From contig CP054838.1 of NCBI GenBank assembly GCA_028768545.1, positions 861,501 through 925,500 on the forward strand: 64,000 bases of DNA, given 5' to 3'. The stretch comes from Desulfobacter sp. GTDB taxonomy: Bacteria; Desulfobacterota; Desulfobacteria; Desulfobacterales; Desulfobacteraceae. Under the pieces are notes generated by a model, which was not told the origin of the DNA, searched no databases, and saw only the letters and a list, made by a program, of their open reading frames with translations. The position numbers and the translations under genes are program-made. Every line of letters begins with the position of its first letter. The stretch's first letter is position 1. Below, one piece after another: positions 37,755 through 47,410 of the stretch.

Positions 37755-38233
37755 GCTCAGAGTGGCATTTGAAATCTCAAGTCCATAGATTTCCTGTAAA
37801 TGGGAAGCCATATCATTATAACTCATGCCCAGGCCGTAAAGGGCTATTATCTTTCTTTCAATTTCATCGCTGAGCGTTGTCTGATGTTTTTTGACGATCT
37901 GTGGAGAGAAGGTTCCGGCCCTGTCACGCGGGGTTTCCAGCTCAAATTTACCATCCAGGGATTTAATGGTCTTTTTGCTTTTTCCATTACGGCGGTTGGC
38001 AGAAACTTCCTGCCCGAGATGGGACTCCAACTCTCCTTCAAGAGCAGCTTCAGCAAGATTTTTGATTAATGATGTAAGGACGCCGCCCTTACCTGTGAAG
38101 GGTTTACCTTCCTGGATGCCTTTAAGGGCTTTTTGAAAATCAAATTCGGTGTTTTCTTCGGTCATGTCAGTTCTCCTTATTTAGCTGAGTATATCAGCTT
38201 TCATTCAACTGACACAGAATTTTGAACGCCTTT
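37755..38233 (-). mobile_element. Truncated IS256-family element (5' third only)
   Basis: It contains the left end (GGCGTTCAAAATTCTGTGTCA, as at 61381) and the first 137 codons of the transposase (38165 to 37755), ending at NATLS where IS4 copy 2 begins. The rest of the transposase and the right end are not on the other side of IS4 copy 2. The fragment is nearly identical to the intact copy at 61378 (one visible change, E for K in G-K-F-E-L-x-T-P-R-D), so truncation is recent. Confidence 0.92.
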
Positions 38234-38380
38234 ATGATACTTGAACCAATCAAAACTATAGGCACTTTACAATATTTACATGCGTGAGCCCTGTACATTT
38301 AAAGGGTTTAATTTGCTAAGCAAACCTGGTATAGAGAGGCTGAACTTTTATCTATTTTCAATGCCTCGGAGCCGGTAAAT

Positions 38381-40461
38381 TTGAAAATTAAACTCTCTAT
38401 TGCCAATAAACTCTTTCTCTTTTCCGTGATTGCACTGACCATTGTCATGATCCCCTTGTTTTTTTTGACAAACCAGGCCCTAAAAGACCTGGGTAATTTT
38501 GCAGACAAGGCAAACACCCGTCAAATCAGAGACATCTCCAAGATCTTTCTCATGGAAATCACCCGGGAAAAGGTTAAAAAATTCAATGAAAAAGCCTTGC
38601 GCTACCAGGCGTGTATCGCCTTTTTGGCCAAAAAAGCCCAAGAGATATACAACCAGCCAGCATTCTCAGAAAACCTGTCTTTTCAATTTTCTAACCTGGC
38701 TTTAAATCAGAAAAATCATATTTTTTACACCCCCGAATCCATGGTTTGCCAGACAGCATACTGGGGTGGAAAAACCATGGATCCAGACATCCTAAAAGAA
38801 CTTCACCGTCTCTCCTCCCTGGACTCTTTGATGGAGACAGCCAGCGCCTTAACCGGAGATCTGACCCCGGTCCATATCACCACCCTGTCCGGGATCGGGA
38901 AATACTACACCCATGACCCTGCAGCACGCGCAAAATACTTTAACCTGCCCATACCCTGTAAAGCCGACCTGAGGGATGAAAAATATATCGGTATTTTTAA
39001 AACAGGAAAAACAGAGGATAGGATCGCCAGGATGACCGAGCCTTACCTGGGTATCATTCAGAACAAACCCCAGATCAATGCTGTTGCCCCCTTTTTTGAT
39101 AAAAAAGGGGTTTTAAGGGGGGGTGCCGGAATAGATCTGCCCATGGACAGAATCTCCAGCGAGCTAAATCCTGCCAGCAGCCCAGAACGATTTTCCTTTA
39201 TCCTGGACCTTAAAGGCCGGGTGATCGCTTTACCCCGCCAATATACCGCCCTGCTAGGACTGCCCGTTCAAAATCCCGAAAAACTGCCCGGCCCCGCCCT
39301 GGCTGATTCATCCATTCCCGGATTTAAAAAAATCGCCCGGGCCATTCAACAAAAAGAGGGCCGGTTTTTCAGAGTTGATACCGGAAAAACCGCCTATTTA
39401 ATGATGACCGCCCCTTTTGTGGGCAAAGAACACATGCTTGTAGAGGTTGTCAGTGAAAAAACCATTCTTGAATCTGTTGTTAAAACCCGGTTTGCCCTGG
39501 GCAAAACCCTTTCCCTGGTGTCTGAAAATTTTTTGATCTTTGCCGAGCTGACCCTGATTTTAGCCTTTTTCTGCATCTACATCTTGCTGGAGACCTTTAT
39601 TCGGCCCATTAAAAACTCACCGCCATGACCCAAAAAATTACGGAAAAAAAATATGGGGCAAGATCACGGCTGACCAGAACAGACGAAATCGGAAATCTGT
39701 CCAGGTCCCTGGATATCATGGCCGAACAGCTGGGGCATTTTGAAACCCAGGAAAAAGCCTTTATGGCCGATCTTGCAAAACAGACCCTGCAGCTAAAACA
39801 ACTCAACGAATACCTGGTCTACTTTGAAGAGTCAGAACGAAAATCCATTGCCTCAAAGCTTCACGGCACCGTTGCCCAAACCCTGGCCATGGGGGTTTCA
39901 AAAATAAAAACCCATATCAACGGCTGCGACATCGGCCGCCATGACGACCTGATTCAGGTTAAAACCTTTCTTGAACATTCGGTCAAAGAGATCAGAACCA
40001 TTATCTACGAACTGGCACCGCCCATTCTGGATGATTTTGATATTGATGTTGCCATTGAATTTTTAGTGGAAGAGATCAATGAAAAAAACGGCACCGGTTT
40101 TGATTTCACAAACCGCATCGGCGGGCCTGTCCCCTTGAACAGGGCGGTGAAGCTGACCTTTTACAGGGCCATTAAAACCATCATCACCAATATCCTGGAA
40201 TATGCAGATGCGCCAGATGATGAACTGGAACTATACGGACATGAAGATTTTTTGTGCATCCGGGTCCAGACCCGGGGGCTCCGGTTAGGACTTAAACAGG
40301 CCACCACAGCCCCCGGTGACAAGGCCGGGCATCAAAATTTCTCAGAACGGATGGAACGGCTCGGAGGATCGATCCTGTTAAAACACTTTGCAGACCGGGG
40401 CAGCAAAATCACCCTCAAGGCACCGGTGCTCACACAGGTGGGACAAGAAAACCCGGAGTGA
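38381..40461 (+). pseudogene. NarX/NarQ-like sensor kinase, frameshifted
   Basis: Frame 1 (TTG 38381) has a membrane segment (LFLFSVIALTIVMIPLFFL), a large Cache-like sensor region (about residues 35-370), and a second membrane segment (FLIFAELTLILAFFCIYILL). It ends in FIRPIKNSPP. Frame 2 (39625-40461) continues the HAMP (TQKITEKKYGARSRLTRTDEIGNLSRSLDIMAEQL) and the HisKA_3 dimerisation domain (ESERKSIASKLHGTVAQTLAMG, phospho-His in KLHG). A short ATPase domain ends FSERMERLGGSILLKHFADRGSK. One base is missing in the A run near 39610-39616. It probably paired with a LuxR-type regulator such as 34271. Confidence 0.8.
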
Positions 40462-40983
40462 TCACATCTGGGACAAGACCTTGACCTCAAGATGTTTCAT
40501 CCCGAATTCAAGGGCTTTTTCTTTTTCCCCAAGGGGCATGGCAATATCAACCCGATGCTGAAATCTTTGATTCATCCGGTCCGTTACCAGGCATTCGCCA
40601 AATCCCTGGACCCAGATTCGGGTACCTAAAGGTACAAAATTAGCGGCACAGCGCTTGAGTCCGTTTTCCAGGGCCAGGCAAATATTTTCACCATTGGCGC
40701 TGATGCAGGGGTCATCATCGCATTGTCCCGCATCTCCTTCATTATAGGCGGTCACCCGTCTTTTTGCCCTGGCCTCAACATAGGTCAGCAAAGGAAAAAT
40801 TTCATCTGAATCAACCGGTTTAAACGATGGGGGTTTCTGGGGCAAAGGATAAAGGACGGGGCAATTTTTCTGGACAACAGGGACGCAGGATTCTGCACCA
40901 TGATCCATGAATGCACTGAAAACCGCCAGGCCAATGACCGTCATCGTGACCGAAAAAATCCATTTTTGGGTTGCCAGGATCAA
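40462..40983 (-). CDS. 3D-domain exported protein (lytic-transglycosylase-like fold)
   Basis: Protein of 173 residues with an N-terminal membrane or signal segment (WIFSVTMTVIGLAVFSAF). A 3D domain (MltA C-terminal/double-psi barrel type) follows: RRVTAYNEGDAGQCDDDPCIS, CAANFVPLGTRIWVQGFGECLVTDRMNQR and RVDIAMP, with the three conserved Asp (D of DDDP, DRM and VDI). Four Cys likely form disulfides. The TTG start at 40983 is weakly supported. It is convergent with the broken kinase (stops adjoin). Confidence 0.75.
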   Translation of the reverse strand: MILATQKWIFSVTMTVIGLAVFSAFMDHGAESCVPVVQKNCPVLYPLPQKPPSFKPVDSDEIFPLLTYVEARAKRRVTAYNEGDAGQCDDDPCISANGENICLALENGLKRCAANFVPLGTRIWVQGFGECLVTDRMNQRFQHRVDIAMPLGEKEKALEFGMKHLEVKVLSQM

Positions 40984-41439
40984 ATTGAATCTCTTTTTTT
41001 CCGATGGGATGTTTCCTCCTTTTTTAAAAAAAAGAATAATAGAAATACTTTGCAGCCCGAGTCAAGCCCCTTTTTATTGCACCCGGATTCACCATACAGC
41101 AGCCTTGTTTCGTTGCCTCCAAAAATCCTCCCTGGGGAGTATGGCTTATACACCCAACTCGTCATATCCTTGCGGCCGCAATAGGGTCAGGTTCCCAGGG
41201 CGGAGCCGAACCTATTTAAGACTTGGGTTGCCCTGAACTATTGTTCCAGTCTATCCTGACGCAGGAGCCCTTACCCGGACGGGAGTCGATCTTAAGCGCC
41301 AGCCAAACCGGGTGCATAGACGGGATACAATACTCAAGCCCAGCCCGAATCCCTGGCGTTTTTCCCCTTTGATATGGGAGCGGGTCACAAGGGCAAGTCT
41401 TTCCGGCTCAATTCCCATGCCCGTATCTTCAATGGTAAT

Positions 41440-42750
41440 CAGTAGTGTCCGGTTAGGTTGTTGCATATAAAAAGCATCTAAAATCATTGAAAAAACAGTC
41501 TGTTTTGTGTTGACAAATGTGCGTAAAAATTTTTGTGCGCCTTGAAAATTTAACTCAAGGAGCTCAAATGACGCACATCTCAGTCCCTAAAAAACAACTA
41601 CGGTCCCTGAACTTTGACAATTTCAGGTGCTCTCTGATAAAGTCACTTTCAAAAGCACCGGAATTACAATCTCGAGGAGACCGCCCTTTAAAAATGACAT
41701 TCGAAGACCAGATAAATGCTTTGGTTTATTTCCATCTTCAGGAGCACAAGTCTGCCCGACATTTAATTCAGGATCTCAAGGAGAATGTTTTTGCTAAAGA
41801 AAATATTGCGCCAGACGGTGGTATCAGCCGTAGTAGTTTCTGTGAAGCCATCAATCACAGGGGACTCGAACAACTGCAATTTATCTTTGAGGATCTTTAT
41901 AAACAGGCTCTTGAGTGTCATCCGGGTGAACACGCCGAGTTAGGAGAGTTGGTTTCCATTGACGGTAGTCTCATAAATGCAGTCCTTTCAATGCACTGGG
42001 CGAACTACAGAAAAGGAAGTAAAAAAGCCAAAGTACATTGCGGATTTGACATTAATCACGGAATCCCAAACAAAATCTTTTTGACTGAAGGCAACGGCGC
42101 TGAACGCACTTTTGTTCCCAAAATACTTTCCAAGGGGCAAACAGGTGTTATGGATCGTGGATATCAATCCCATAAAGAATTTGACCTGCTTCAGGAGCAA
42201 GGCAAACATTTTGTCTGCCGTATAAAAACCAGGACAACAAGAACAATTATTGATAACCACGAGACCCCTTCCGACAGCTACATTTTTTATGATGCACTGG
42301 TTAAACTTGGTACTCCGAATCAAAACCAGACGAAAAGGCCTGTTCGGGTTGTTGGCTATAAAATTGCTGGCGTCAAATACTATGTGGCAACTGACAGGCA
42401 TGATTTAACAGCGGAACAAATAGCAACAATTTATAAACTCCGGTGGACCATTGAGGATTTTTTCAAATGGTGGAAAGAACATCTGAAGGTATATCATCTC
42501 ATTGCCCGCAGTGAATACGGCCTTATGGTTCAGATTCTTGGCGGCCTTATCACTTACCTGTTACTGACAATCCATTGCCAAAAACAGTTTAATGAAAAGG
42601 TCACGATCAAAAGAGTTCGGCAGCTGCGAACCGCCATTCTAAATGACCTGTTTGGCTGCGAGGAGCAGGGCTCTCATAGTTCAAACAGGGACAATATTGT
42701 CAAAGATCAAAAAATTATTGAGCAAGCAAAAACCTAACCGGACATCACTG
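41440..42750 (+). mobile_element. IS4-family insertion sequence, copy 3
   Basis: Complete 1311-bp copy flanked by the 9-bp target duplication AATGGTAAT (41431-41439 and 42751-42759). It splits the ATPase domain of a histidine kinase. It carries the same terminal repeats as copies 1 and 2. Confidence 0.96.
41568..42737 (+). CDS. IS4-family transposase (copy 3)
   Basis: Intact 389-residue transposase with the YREK motif and both Asp motifs. It differs from copy 1 by substitutions such as Ser for Pro (C-S-L-I-K) and Thr for Ala before I-H-C-Q-K. The start at ATG 41568 has AAGGAG upstream. It is oriented opposite to the kinase it interrupts. Confidence 0.95.
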   Translation: MTHISVPKKQLRSLNFDNFRCSLIKSLSKAPELQSRGDRPLKMTFEDQINALVYFHLQEHKSARHLIQDLKENVFAKENIAPDGGISRSSFCEAINHRGLEQLQFIFEDLYKQALECHPGEHAELGELVSIDGSLINAVLSMHWANYRKGSKKAKVHCGFDINHGIPNKIFLTEGNGAERTFVPKILSKGQTGVMDRGYQSHKEFDLLQEQGKHFVCRIKTRTTRTIIDNHETPSDSYIFYDALVKLGTPNQNQTKRPVRVVGYKIAGVKYYVATDRHDLTAEQIATIYKLRWTIEDFFKWWKEHLKVYHLIARSEYGLMVQILGGLITYLLLTIHCQKQFNEKVTIKRVRQLRTAILNDLFGCEEQGSHSSNRDNIVKDQKIIEQAKT

Positions 42751-43833
42751 AATGGTAATACAATTTTTTTCAGATATGATGATCACAGATCCTTTGGAGG
42801 TATACAAAAACGCATTGCGCAAAAGATTGGTCACCGCAATATACAAAATTTCTTCTCTCACCCCAAGAACAGGATTATCACGAAAATCCAGATTCACCAC
42901 CAGATCTTTCTTTTCAATAAGGTGTCTGGTATTGGCAAAGGCTTTTTCCACGGCAGGCCTGACCTCACAGGACTCATTGACATCTGTTTCCTCCCGGGCC
43001 AGCCATAAAAAGGTTTCAACCGTGGTTTCCATCTCCTTCACAGACATAGAAATTCTGTTCAAGGGTTTTTTAAGCAGGGGATTGGTCAAAACTTCCGGCT
43101 GGGTTTCCATGATCTCAACTGCCCCTTTGACTACGGTCAAAGAGGTTCTCAACTCATGGCTGGCATCCCGGGTAAACGGTTTCTCCCTTTGGACAAACTC
43201 CCGGATCCGGTTCATGCCCGACTCAATGGTGGCGGTGAGCATCCCGATTTCATTGGATTGTTTTTTTTCTGTCCAATGGTCCGGAATATTTTCCGGATTC
43301 AACCCCTGAATTTTATCCATCAAGGATTTCACGGGCTGAAACATCACTTTGGAGGTGATGCCCCCGATAATGGCGCCCGAAATCAAAAGCAGGGCCAGGG
43401 AAATCAAAAGGATCTGCCTGGATTTTAAGAATTCATTTTCCTGAAAAAATGCCCGCCCGTGGAATCTAAAATAATAGAACGCCCCTGTATCGGGAAGTTG
43501 AATCACACCCACATGGACGGGGTGCTTTTTTTCCCCGTGGATGCAGGATGTGAACTCCGGGTTCAAGCCACTGAAAGGAGTCCTGAAAAGGTTCAGGCAC
43601 CTGGTCAATCCCTTTAAAGGCGTTGCTATATTTTGAATGGGGTAAAGGGGCGGTCCGGTCTTGTTCAAACTGGTAGAGGAAATAATCAATTTCCGTTCCC
43701 AGAAGATTTATGACCAGACGGTCCAGGGTTTTTCCCATAAGCATGAAGGTGATGACCCCGTTGATGAGAACCAGGACCTTTCCGAACAATAAAATGGCCG
43801 CAACAATACGGAACCGGATACTCTGGTAAAATG

Positions 43834-44430
43834 TCATGCCGGTTCCTTCAGCTTGAACCCCAGCCCGTGGACTGTCTATATCTGGACGCAGTCAAAGGGT
43901 TTATCCACTTTTTTTCAAAGATTATACTCAATGGCTCCTGAGCACATCCGACCCCGGGGGCAGATCTCCCCACAGGGCTGTCTCCATCTCTTTTCTGGAA
44001 ACCGGGTTGGGACTGGCCTCCATGAGAAGTTTTAAAATATAAAAACAGGCATTGTTCAGATCCATTTTCCGGCCTTGGCGGACCACCTCAAAGGTGCCCA
44101 GATCCAGGGTCAGACCCGCCATCCTCAGGATCTTTTCTCCCTGGACTTTCGTTTGGCCAATGCCCTTATCCTGGCCTCCAGCTCTTTTAAGGCAAAGGGT
44201 TTTACCAGATAGTCGTCAGCGCTTGAATCAAACCCCACAAGCTTGTCGTCCAGTGTGTCCCTGGCCGTGAGCATGATGACCGGCACCTGTTTATCCGCCT
44301 GCCTGCGCAATTTTTTACACAGGGTGATCCCGTCCATTCCCGGAAGCATGAGATCCAGAACGATCACGTCATACGCCTGGGTCAGGGCCAGGTGATGCCC
44401 GCCAATGATGAAAACACAGGCCAGGGCCAT
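43834..44430 (-). pseudogene. OmpR-family response regulator remnant
   Basis: The receiver domain lacks its first about 35 residues: it starts in HHLALTQAYDVIVLDLMLPGMDGI and continues PVIMLTARD and DDYLVKPFALKELEARIRAL. A frameshift follows near 44125. The winged-helix domain (LDLGTFEVVRQGRKMDLNN, LLMEASPNPVSRKEM) then shifts frame again near 43935 and is broken by in-frame TGA and TAG in EYNL-stop-KKVDKPFDCVQI-stop-TVHGLGFKLKEPA. It is dead by several independent lesions, together with its kinase partner. Confidence 0.88.
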
Positions 44431-44494
44431 GGAAATGGGGATTTAAAAAGGGTATCGCTGGTAAAGAAAAAAGGCTGGACAAAACAAGAGTGAT

Positions 44495-45271
44495 TTAAAG
44501 CACATTCCGGATAAAATCTGAGATTCTCTCATTTTTGAGACAATCGCCAAAAAAACGATCTGGGGGTGCCTGGGCCACAAAGGCCCCTTTTTCCATAAAA
44601 ATGACCTGGTCGGCCACTTCCCTGGCAAAGCCCATCTGATGGGTGACAATAATCATTGTCATCCCTTCCTGGGCCAGGGTTTTAATGGTGTTGAACACCT
44701 CGCCCACAAGTTCGGGATCAAGGGCTGATGTGGGTTCGTCAAAGAGCATGATATCCGGTTTCATGGCAAGGGCCCGGGCAATGGCCACCCGCTGCTGCTG
44801 CCCCCCGGACAGGGTAGCCGGAAAGACATCAGACTTGTCCAGAAGCCCTACTTTTTCAAGCATGGCATGGGCTGTTTTACCGGCGGCTTTCTTTTTCTCC
44901 TTTAAAACGGTAAGGGGACCTTCCATGACATTTTCCAGAACCGTCATATGGGGGAAAAGATTAAAATTCTGAAACACCATCCCGATTTTCGCGCGCAGGG
45001 CACAGACCTTCTGGGGATGATCCAGAACCTGTTTTCCCTTTTTTTCCACATATCCTGATGGCTTGCCCTTGAAAATAATCCGGCCCTCATCAATCTCTTC
45101 CAGGATATTAATTGCCCTGAGCAGGGTGGATTTGCCCGAACCCGAAGGCCCTACAATGACAATTTTCTCTCCTTTTTGAACACAAAGGCTGACATTGTCC
45201 ACGGCCAGGGTCTGGCCAAACCGCTTGGTCATATTTTCAAGTTTGAAGATGCAGGCATCATCTGTTTTCAT
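44495..45271 (-). CDS. Polar amino-acid ABC transporter ATP-binding protein
   Basis: GlnQ/HisP-type ATPase of 258 residues: Walker A GPSGSGKSTLLRAIN, Q-loop GMVFQNFNLFPHMTV, signature LSGGQQQRVAIARALA, Walker B IMLFDEPTSALD and H-loop IIVTHQ. ATG 45271 is used because it begins the domain and overlaps the permease gene by 14 bp. It is the third gene of a binding-protein/permease/ATPase operon. Confidence 0.95.
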   Translation of the reverse strand: MKTDDACIFKLENMTKRFGQTLAVDNVSLCVQKGEKIVIVGPSGSGKSTLLRAINILEEIDEGRIIFKGKPSGYVEKKGKQVLDHPQKVCALRAKIGMVFQNFNLFPHMTVLENVMEGPLTVLKEKKKAAGKTAHAMLEKVGLLDKSDVFPATLSGGQQQRVAIARALAMKPDIMLFDEPTSALDPELVGEVFNTIKTLAQEGMTMIIVTHQMGFAREVADQVIFMEKGAFVAQAPPDRFFGDCLKNERISDFIRNVL

Positions 45272-46286
45272 AGGCCCCGACCTTTCGCTCGACGCGTTCA
45301 AACACCAGGGTAAACACGGTTGTAAACCCAAGATAAATCATGGCGGCAATGATGAGCACATTGACATTAAAATAGGTATTGAAAATCTGGTCCGCCGACC
45401 TCATGAGTTCCACCATGGCAATGGTGGAGACCAGGGCGGTATCCTTTATCAGGGCAATAAATTCATTGCCCACGGGCGGCAGAATCCGCTTATAGGTCTG
45501 GGGAACAATGATCCGCCTCATGGCCTGAGCATAGTTCATGCCCAGGGCCTTGGCCGCTTCCATCTGTCCCTGGCCGATACTCTGGATCCCGGCCCTGATA
45601 ATCTCGGCAAGGTAGGCAGAATAATTAAGGCTCAGGCCGATAACAGCTGCAGTCACAGGAGAGAGGGTAATGCCCAGGGAAGGCAGGCCGTAATAAATGA
45701 AAAAAAGCTGAAGCAGCAAAGGGGTGCCCCTGAAAAACCAGATAATGAACCAGCAAAGACCGGCCAGGGGAGAAAAGGAGGAAATCCGCCCAAGGGCTAT
45801 AAAAAGTCCGCCCAAAGGAGAGACCATCATGGTGCAAAGGGTCAGACAAAGGGTCATGACCGCCCCTTTGAGCAGGGCGGGCAGAAACCGTTTACAATCT
45901 CTGTAAAAGGCCTGGTAAAACGGGAGTTGTTCTTGGGCCAGGGAGGACAAAAAGTTTTTTGCCTCAACATGATCGGGAAAAACCGCCAGCACCTGTTCAC
46001 ATGCGGCCCTGGCCCTTGGAATATCTTCAAGGGCATGAAAAAGGGAGGCGGCCAGCATCCGGGAGCGGGAAAAATCAGCGCCGCTGAGCCCGGGTCCGGG
46101 CTCAGGCACGGTCATCACAAGATCAATGGCTGTCTGGTATTCTCCTGCCGCGATCAGGTTGTTGGCCGTTACAAAGATGGGATCCGGCTCTTGTGCAGGC
46201 GCCGTGGCCGGAAAAAAGGCCAGGCAGACCAGAATGAATAGTATCCCGGCTGCCCGGCGTTTCATCATGTAGATTCGGTTTACCAT
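45258..46286 (-). CDS. Amino-acid ABC permease with an extra N-terminal extracytoplasmic domain
   Basis: The C-terminal about 215 residues are a HisM/GlnP-type permease, with the EAA loop EAAKALGMNYAQAMRRIIVPQ and about five membrane segments. Unusually, they are preceded by a signal peptide (ILFILVCLAFFPATAPAQ) and a region of about 85 residues with TPR-like helices (ANNLIAAGEYQTAIDLV and ARAACEQVLAVFPDHVEAKNFLSSL). That domain may bind the solute-binding protein or the envelope. The gene overlaps the binding-protein gene by 7 bp. Confidence 0.88.
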   Translation of the reverse strand: MVNRIYMMKRRAAGILFILVCLAFFPATAPAQEPDPIFVTANNLIAAGEYQTAIDLVMTVPEPGPGLSGADFSRSRMLAASLFHALEDIPRARAACEQVLAVFPDHVEAKNFLSSLAQEQLPFYQAFYRDCKRFLPALLKGAVMTLCLTLCTMMVSPLGGLFIALGRISSFSPLAGLCWFIIWFFRGTPLLLQLFFIYYGLPSLGITLSPVTAAVIGLSLNYSAYLAEIIRAGIQSIGQGQMEAAKALGMNYAQAMRRIIVPQTYKRILPPVGNEFIALIKDTALVSTIAMVELMRSADQIFNTYFNVNVLIIAAMIYLGFTTVFTLVFERVERKVGAYENR

Positions 46287-47065
46287 TTTTCAGGATTGGT
46301 AATATCCTCGGCAAACCATTTTTTTGAAATTTTGGCCATGGTGCCGTCTGCGATCATCTCATCAATGGTCTTTTGAACCGCGTTCAGCAGATCTGCGTCG
46401 GCCTTGCGAAAGGCAATGCCGAAGGGTTCTTTGCTGATATTTCCGGGAAGGGCTTTAAACTTGCCGATCCGTTTGGAAATGGCATGGCGGCCGGCCACAT
46501 TGTCAATGACCACGGCGTCTGTACGGCCTGCTTCAAGGTCCAGAAGGGCCTTGGGATTGTCTGCGTATTCCTTGACCTCTTTGGGTTGATTCTCCATTTT
46601 CCCAATGGCCTTGATGGCTGAAGAATCCTTCTGTGCGCCGATAATGGTATTGCCCAGGTCTTTATGGGTTTTGAAACGCTTTTCAGCAAACCTGACCACG
46701 GCAATCTGTCCGTCCATGATATAGGGTTTGGTAAAGGCCACCTTTTCCTGGCGTTCCGGAGTAATGGTCATCCCGTTCCAGATGCAGTCAAACATCTTTG
46801 AGTTCAGGGAGTGAACCACTCCGGACCAGGCCGTGGGTTTCCAGACAATTTCAAGACCTAAGCGCTTGCCCACTTCCTGGGCTGCATCCACATCAAATCC
46901 CACCAAGGTGCCGTCGGCAACCCGATATCCCATGGGCGGGAAAGAGTCATCCAGACCGATCACCAGTTTTTTGCTCTCTTTTATGCGGTCAAGGGAACCA
47001 TCCCCTGCATAACAAACCGAGGACAGGGCAAACAGGCAGGCCAATAAAACTAAAATCTTTTTCAT
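46280..47065 (-). CDS. Polar amino-acid ABC transporter solute-binding protein
   Basis: Periplasmic binding protein of family 3 (261 residues): signal peptide MKKILVLLACLFALSSVCYA, then LVIGLDDSFPPMGY, LVGFDVDAAQEVGKRLGLE, DCIWNGMTITPERQEKVAFTKPYI and the substrate Asp region GRTDAVVIDNVA. ATG 47065 is chosen over 47077 for the signal-peptide start. The ligand is probably an amino acid but cannot be specified. It is the promoter-proximal gene of the ABC operon. Confidence 0.93.
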   Translation of the reverse strand: MKKILVLLACLFALSSVCYAGDGSLDRIKESKKLVIGLDDSFPPMGYRVADGTLVGFDVDAAQEVGKRLGLEIVWKPTAWSGVVHSLNSKMFDCIWNGMTITPERQEKVAFTKPYIMDGQIAVVRFAEKRFKTHKDLGNTIIGAQKDSSAIKAIGKMENQPKEVKEYADNPKALLDLEAGRTDAVVIDNVAGRHAISKRIGKFKALPGNISKEPFGIAFRKADADLLNAVQKTIDEMIADGTMAKISKKWFAEDITNPEKW

Positions 47066-47325
47066 TTTTATCTCCAAAGTAAATTAAAAAACCCACTTCG
47101 AATATCGGAAAATCTTTATAATTTCAAGTAAATTATGGACATTTATAAAATCCTCTCTTGACCAACAGGCAAATTTTCAGGGCCGGTTAAAGATCTTTCT
47201 GCTTTTTTTGCGCTTTGTGAGACCAAAGTGAGATCTGCCTTTGTATATAAAATCATGATAAAATTTTAAGAATAGAATAAAGGATTATGCCAAAGAGAGG
47301 AGGATATAAAATAAAAAGCAACACC

Positions 47326-47342
47326 CTGGTTTACAAAACCAG
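47326..47342 (-). terminator. Possible terminator of the lut operon
   Basis: On the minus strand CTGGTTT-TGT-AAACCAG (7-bp stem) is followed within ten bases by a T-rich tail (GCTTTTTATTTT). It lies 69 bp after the lutAB stop, in the 345-bp gap (47066-47410) that otherwise shows only an AT-rich leader for the ABC operon. Confidence 0.5.
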
Positions 47343-47410
47343 CGGGGTTAATTGGCCCTCGGCAACACCGGCACAGCCGGGTGGGGCAATATTTTTTAAA
47401 AATCTTTTTT

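Larger units (their letters stand above)
41216..43837 (-). pseudogene. Two-component sensor kinase, interrupted by IS4 copy 3 and two frameshifts
   Basis: ATG 43837 begins a kinase with two membrane segments, HAMP and HisKA H-box (FTRDASHELRTSLTVVKG). A frameshift near 43560 joins the PEPFQDSFQWLEP and EFTSCIHGEKKHPVHVG frames. IS4 copy 3 sits in the ATPase domain: removing it and one AATGGTAAT rebuilds KNCITIEDTGMGIEPERL. GFGLGLSIV follows, and a last frameshift near 41297 separates FGWRL from KIDSRPGKGSCVRID, whose stop is at 41216. The gene overlapped the regulator by 4 bp. It is a QseC/PhoR-like orthodox kinase; the signal is unknown. Confidence 0.85.

Noticed and set aside
41168..41220. 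Short inverted repeat AGGTTC/GAACCT near the kinase remnant as an attachment site or T-box
   Set aside because: Only 6 bp of pairing and no associated integrase or aminoacyl-tRNA gene.
45195..46241. 348-codon open frame antisense to the ABC permease
   Set aside because: Low-complexity H/G/Q/K-rich translation typical of the reverse of a membrane protein gene; the permease has clear family motifs.
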